DNA from: Aptenodytes patagonicus
Lineage: Eukaryota; Chordata; Aves; Sphenisciformes; Spheniscidae
NCBI RefSeq assembly: GCF_965638725.1
Contig: NC_134962.1
Location: 751,501 to 815,500 of the forward strand
DNA: 64,000 nt
Direction: 5' to 3'
Part shown: piece after piece, positions 59,331 to 64,000 of the stretch
Layout: each line of letters begins with the position of its first letter
Numbering within the stretch: the stretch's first letter is position 1
Notes under the pieces: generated by a model
Database searches by the model: none
The model's input: only the letters and a program-made list of their open reading frames with translations
What the model was told of the DNA's origin: nothing
Translations under genes and position numbers: made by a program

Positions 59331-61998
59331 TTTCTGTTTTGGCAACAACCTACCCCCCATAGATCTGTGCAAGTCTGTAGGCGAAAGGGATGGAAGCTGT
59401 GTATGGACTTGCCAAACCCAAGTACTGTGTGGTCTTGTATTCTCACTTCCCCTCAGGCTTGGCCCACCCCTGCAGTGCTGCAGGTCTGTCCTCTGACTTC
59501 GATCACGTCCTCTAATGCAGCCCAGCCTGAGAAATCTGTCTGCAGAGCAGGTCGTTCCTACTAGCTCAGTTGAATTTAGGAGCTGCAGAAATGGTAGTGG
59601 CTAGAAAATACAGCTCCAGTAACTGCTGGAGAATGGCAGGAGTACTGCCCAAGGGGACAAAGAACTCAAAGAACAGGAGAAGACTGATGAATTCTTTCCA
59701 AATATTGGTAACTTCCCTATTTGCAAAATCCTTGGGAAGGGGAAGTAAGAACCTGCATCGTGCCTGTATGATGGAATATGGCACTGAACTGTGGAATATC
59801 AAATGGTGTTTAAGGTGCACAAGTGATGCTTAATTTGTTGTATCTGAGGCTGAGGGAATGCGGCCTTACCCTTGCACTGGGGATATTTGGGTCTAGGTTA
59901 GAGAGGAAGGATTCCCCTGTCTCCAGGCCTAAGGTGGTGCATGGTAAGGACTGGCTGCCAGCTGAGGGTTCTCTCTAACCTGTTAAAACTTTAGGTGCAG
60001 CTTTGTAATCCAAACGTCTGTGGATGTCCTTCCCTTTGCTCACTAGAAGAGAGAAATTATTGTACCAATTTAAATGGCCAATAACTTCTTTAAGTGCGTC
60101 TTGCAGTTCCTCGTTTTTATCGGCCTGCAGCTAATCCTGGCTGCATTGTGTCATATTCCAGCTTGGTCTGCTAAACTCAAACAAGTACCTGTAACCTGTA
60201 CTTGAAAACTCTCTCTTGTGAGATGTGAGAAAGAATCACCCCTTTTAATACAGATAATCATGTTATTAAAAGAAATCGTTGTAAAAGGCTCTATGCAGTG
60301 ACAAATTTTGAAGGAACAGCTGATCAACTCTTAATAGAGCAGTCACTATGTGAATTTGCAGAATTTTTAAATAAACATGAAAGGGTTTTGCTAGAAAGTC
60401 TTCCCTCCTGCTCAAGCTCTTTCTGGGATATAATTGTATCTCTTTGAAAACAACATAGTTCACTGAATATTCATTAGACCTTAGTTTAAGAAACAAATAC
60501 ATTTTGCTTATTATCTCAGAGCTGATTCTCTTCTCACAGAAGTGAATCTGCACAATCAGCACTAGTCAGTGCGGGTTCTGAGGGGCTAACAAATACACAG
60601 TGCCGTTCTGCTCTCCTGCCTCCAAATGGGAAAGTGTCTTGGGCCCAAATCCACAAACCAGGTCTTAAACCTCTGCTGCCTAGTGAGTGTAAGCCTTTGG
60701 CCAGTGGGTATTTAAGGAAGAGGCAGCGAGAAGCTGTTTGGTTTGAAATACCAAAGGAAGGAGCAGGGTGTATAAGCATCATCCCTCAGCAGAGACAGGC
60801 ACTGAAGCCAACGTGTGCTTGCTAATTAAAACAACTGGGTAAGTGGTCCAGTTTTAACTGCCCTGCAGCATCTCTTTCAGCTCATTTTTCCCACACGTCT
60901 GGAAACCGTGGCCCAAGCCAGCGCCCCCTGAAAAGGGCTGACACCCACCTTTCACTGCTCACTTTCACCTTCTCCCCACAAGCACCTATTCCAAGTGAGA
61001 AACGCAGACCGCGGTGTGCCCTCCCCGCTCCATCCAGCTTTGAGGCCAGCTGCGGTCGTTTTACAATCATTATTTTAAGAGCACGAGACTAATGAGGAGG
61101 AGAGCTGGGTTTTACATTTTGATGAGAAGGTGATAATGCTCACTGCACAGACTCCCCAGGGAGCCATAGCGCTTACCATTTGTCTCGCCTTCTTAGTTTT
61201 TATAGGCCTCAGGAATGAAGGCTGAGGTTTTAAGGCAGCGAAGCATCCGTTAGGAAGCACTTACAGTGACCTTGGAGGCCAAGTTAGTCATTTGGCACTG
61301 CCTGAAAGCAGGAATGTTTTTTTCTCAGGGGCTAAAGGGTGGGATGCAGTTTCTGTATCGCTTGTCAGAAGATTTGCTCCCTGAATTCGGCTGTTGGGAA
61401 GGCTGAACTTCTGCCTCGTGTTCATTCTGCCTCGTGCTCATTCTTGTACGTTTCTTTTCCCAGCCTGAGCAGGGACAAGACTCCTGAACGCCACAGGACT
61501 TTACATCTCCCACACTGATTTATACCTGTGCCTTCTGCAACTGGAAGCCGAAGTGTTGCAGTGTTTCAGCATACCTCAGTGACGGAAGGGATTTGTTTTG
61601 CTGGGACTGCTGCTGTAAGACGGCTGTGGGTCCAAACCAAAATACTGCTTAATGTAAGCATGCACTGTATCTCTGCTCTGTAGAGAAACACAGATCCAGG
61701 AATCAGTACCCAGACTTGGTAGGAACATGACTATCTGGGATTTGTTACCAGCAAAGAAGCCTGCTAGGTTTTTATTATCCAGAGCACAGTGTTTAAAAGC
61801 CTTAATTTCAACCAATTTTGTAAGGGTCCTCATAAGATACATTTTGTAATGAAGGTCAGTCCTCACCTCTAGTATCCCAAACTCTCAGAACAAGTTCTGC
61901 TGTGTTTCTGAGGGGCCTCAGGAGACAGCAGCCCTGTTAGAATTTGAAAGCTGGATCCTACTCTTGTTCTTTTGGAAAAGAGCTGCAGTCAGCCCCTG
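59331..61998. other. Intergenic region downstream of CDK5RAP1; no gene seen
   Basis: The sequence becomes A+T-richer than the rest of the window. No exon with family resemblance or RNA gene is recognised on either strand. Open frames are under 100 codons. Confidence 0.55.
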
Positions 61999-62546
61999 TG
62001 TTGTGGTTTAACCCGGCGGGCAGCTAAACACCACACAGCCGTGTGCTCACTTCCCTCCCCGGTGGGATGGGGGAGAGAATCGGAAAAAAAAGGTAAAACT
62101 CGTGGGTTGAGATAAAGATAATTTAATAGTACAGAAAAGAGAGGGGAAATAATAATAATAGTGATGATAAAAGAATATACAAAACAAGAGATGGACGATG
62201 CAATTGCTCACCACCCGCTGACTGATGCCCAGCCAGTTCCTGGAGAAGCAGACCCCCAGCCAGCTTTACGTGCTGAGCGTGACGTCATATGGTGTGGGAT
62301 ATCCCTGGGGTCAGTTGGGGTCAGCTGTCCCGGCCGTGTCCCCTCCCAACTCCTTGTGCCCCCCCAGCCTGCTCGCTGGTGGGGAGGGGTGAGAGGCAGA
62401 ACAGGCCTTGACTCTGTGTAAGCACTGCTCAGCACTAACTACAACATGGGTGAGTTATCAACGTTGTTCTCATCCTAAATCCAAAACACAGCGCCATACA
62501 AGCTACTAGGAAGAAAATTAACTCTATCCCAGCCGAAACCAGGACA
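61999..62546 (-). mobile_element. Solo LTR of an avian endogenous retrovirus (TguLTR5-like)
   Basis: On the plus strand the 548-bp element begins TGTTGTGGTTTAACCCGGCG and ends with the complement of an LTR 5' end, AGCCGAAACCAGGACA, so termini are TG...CA. The conserved inner parts (GTGGGTTGAGATAAAGATAA, TGACGTCATATGG, GTTGGGGTCAGCTGTCC) match, from memory, an LTR family common in bird genomes. In element orientation (minus strand) a poly(A) hexamer ATTAAA lies at 62122-62127 and a perfect CRE palindrome TGACGTCA at 62280-62287. The TATA position reads ACGTAAAG, apparently decayed. No gag, pol or env sequence flanks it, so this is a recombined solo LTR. No clear target-site duplication is visible. 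Confidence 0.85.
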
Positions 62547-64000
62547 TGCTGCCAGGCTCCGCTTGCTTCTGGGCACAGGAGGAGATGTTCCTCAGAGGCA
62601 AAACACTACTGGTTGGATACTGGGTGGTATTTTGTTTTAGGGATGACTCAGGAGTCTTCCTCAGGTCAGACCCACAACTCTCAATTCCTCCTCACTCTGC
62701 AGGCCCAGTGTTGTTCTGTGCACTCAGCCTTCCTGTATCTACTCGCTTGGGATGGAAACAGCTAGCAATAACAACACCAGACCAGAAGCCAGCAGCCTCA
62801 GGAAGCAGAAAAAAAAAAAGAAAAGAAAAAAGCATGTTAGAGCAATGGAAGTATTTATTCACGTGGTTTTGGGGTTATCTGCTTGCTTTTTCTGCTCTTT
62901 ATATTCCTACAGTTCCAACTTTATATTCCCAGTATTGGGCAGAGTGGATTTCCCAAGCCAAGGAGACCAACCACCTTTTAACCCTGCCCTGAACCATTCC
63001 CACAAAGTGCTGTGTTCAGGACACACCCTGGAAAAGGTACAGAAAAAGTCACAGCAGCAATCTATGTCCAGCTCCTTTGCTGAGGCAGATTGTTTAGGTA
63101 AGAGCCAGGAGATTAACGGGATGTATGTGAAATGCACAGAGCGTCGGCATAAAACGCCTTCAGTAATAAGCCCAAGAGCCACAGTTGCTACGTGCAAAAC
63201 TAGACCGGGCTCATGAGGAGCCTGTGGCCGAGGTGGTGAACCCTCACTTGCCATCTGCAGGGCCGGGCGGCGAGGGCGCTGCAGGGGAAGGTGACAGCCC
63301 ATCAGCAAACCAACCAACCTGCTAGAAAAACAGATTAAACCCCACCTGCTCAGAAAAAAGGCAGGCAGCCTCCAGCCTCTGCAAGCCTCTGGGGACTTCA
63401 GTCGGATGCATTAAACGAGACACCGAACGGCCCTCGGGATGCTCCTGCTGACTTGTGCTGCGCCGGGCACGGGCCGTGGCACCGCCTGGGAGCCCTCCCG
63501 AGGCGGGTCACTGCTTTAGCTGTGTCGAAAGCCCTTGCGCCTGGGGACCCTGGCCCGTGAGTGCAGCTCCAGCCCGGTCCAGCATTACCAGTAAGTAGCG
63601 ATAAAAATTGGGATTTAGTGATGCTGAGAACCGGTCTGTGCTGTCCTCTGTGCCCAGGCCAGCTGGCTGCAGTGACAGCGAGCCTCGGGCACAGGACCGC
63701 TGCTGGGCTCTGCAGTCCCTGCCCTGTAACATCTGCCACTCGGTTTGTTTTAATCTAGTTTCTGATTAAAGCAGATTCTCATTCTGAGTGCAACCTCTTC
63801 TGCCAGAACAAAGCAGCTCCCGGGACCCGTTCTCCTTCACACCTCTCTGACTCCCCGACTTCCTCGAGTCCCTCCTGATTTACAGCAGGATGGGGCCAGG
63901 CTTGTAAGTGATAGATCTTAGTGTTACACAGCAACTCGCAACGCTAGTAATGGCAGCGCCAGCGCTCTGCCCTGTCACACAGCCCCTTGCACGAGCAAGG
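62547..64000. other. Intergenic sequence to the window end
   Basis: Nothing recognisable as a gene. An A-rich tract lies at about 62,809-62,831. Short open frames show no family resemblance and no paired splice sites with a protein match. The next gene must lie beyond the window. Confidence 0.5.

Noticed and set aside
61990-62555. Possible target-site duplication around the solo LTR.
   Set aside because: The flanks (CCCTG left, TGCTG right) agree at only three of five bases, too weak to claim.

Overview
The window is vertebrate nuclear DNA and almost certainly from a bird. It holds compact split genes with GT-AG introns, CpG islands at the promoters, a CR1 LINE ending in the avian ATTCTATG tail, and a solo LTR that resembles an endogenous-retrovirus LTR family common in birds. 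Protein similarity was judged by eye from remembered family members; no search was run. All exon models were checked for splice sites, phase and length, but none has transcript support.

Layout. (1) 1-10,117, minus strand: the 5' two-thirds of transglutaminase 2 (TGM2). Eight complete coding exons plus part of the ninth encode about 412 residues with the whole catalytic triad; the 3' end lies beyond base 1. Its promoter is at about 10,130-10,620, with a TATA box and a hexamer-repeat 5' UTR. (2) About 10,620-21,600: intergenic DNA with one 5'-truncated CR1 LINE at 17,355-18,386. (3) 22,109-32,003, minus strand: a KIAA1755 orthologue in 13 coding exons, with a candidate ATG-only first exon at 35,640-35,642 inside a large CpG island. 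It has an N-terminal block shared with the ARHGEF40/PLEKHG4 group, a Sec14-like domain and a spectrin-like region, but no GEF domain. (4) About 36,440-41,900: intergenic. (5) 41,962-51,492, plus strand: a complete 15-exon BPI/LBP-family gene (479 aa) with TATA box and poly(A) signal. (6) 52,273-59,177, plus strand: a complete CDK5RAP1 gene (13 exons, 563 aa), a mitochondrial tRNA methylthiotransferase, starting only about 480 bp after the BPI poly(A) signal and containing one GC-AG intron. (7) 59,320-64,000: intergenic, with a solo LTR on the minus strand at 61,999-62,546.

The genes do not form a pathway. TGM2 (protein crosslinking and GTP binding), KIAA1755 (unknown role), BPI/LBP (endotoxin recognition) and CDK5RAP1 (ms2i6A37 tRNA modification) are neighbours by synteny. 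The TGM2-KIAA1755-BPI order matches mammals. The direct BPI-to-CDK5RAP1 junction joins two places that are separate in human 20q11, and may show the older arrangement of the BPI-fold gene region.

I found no clearly undescribed system. The best leads are the repeat-built TGM2 5' UTR, a long hairpin in TGM2 intron 1, a 48-bp segment present in two neighbouring TGM2 introns, the ATG-only first exon of KIAA1755, the CDK5RAP1 GC-AG intron, and the BPI-CDK5RAP1 junction.
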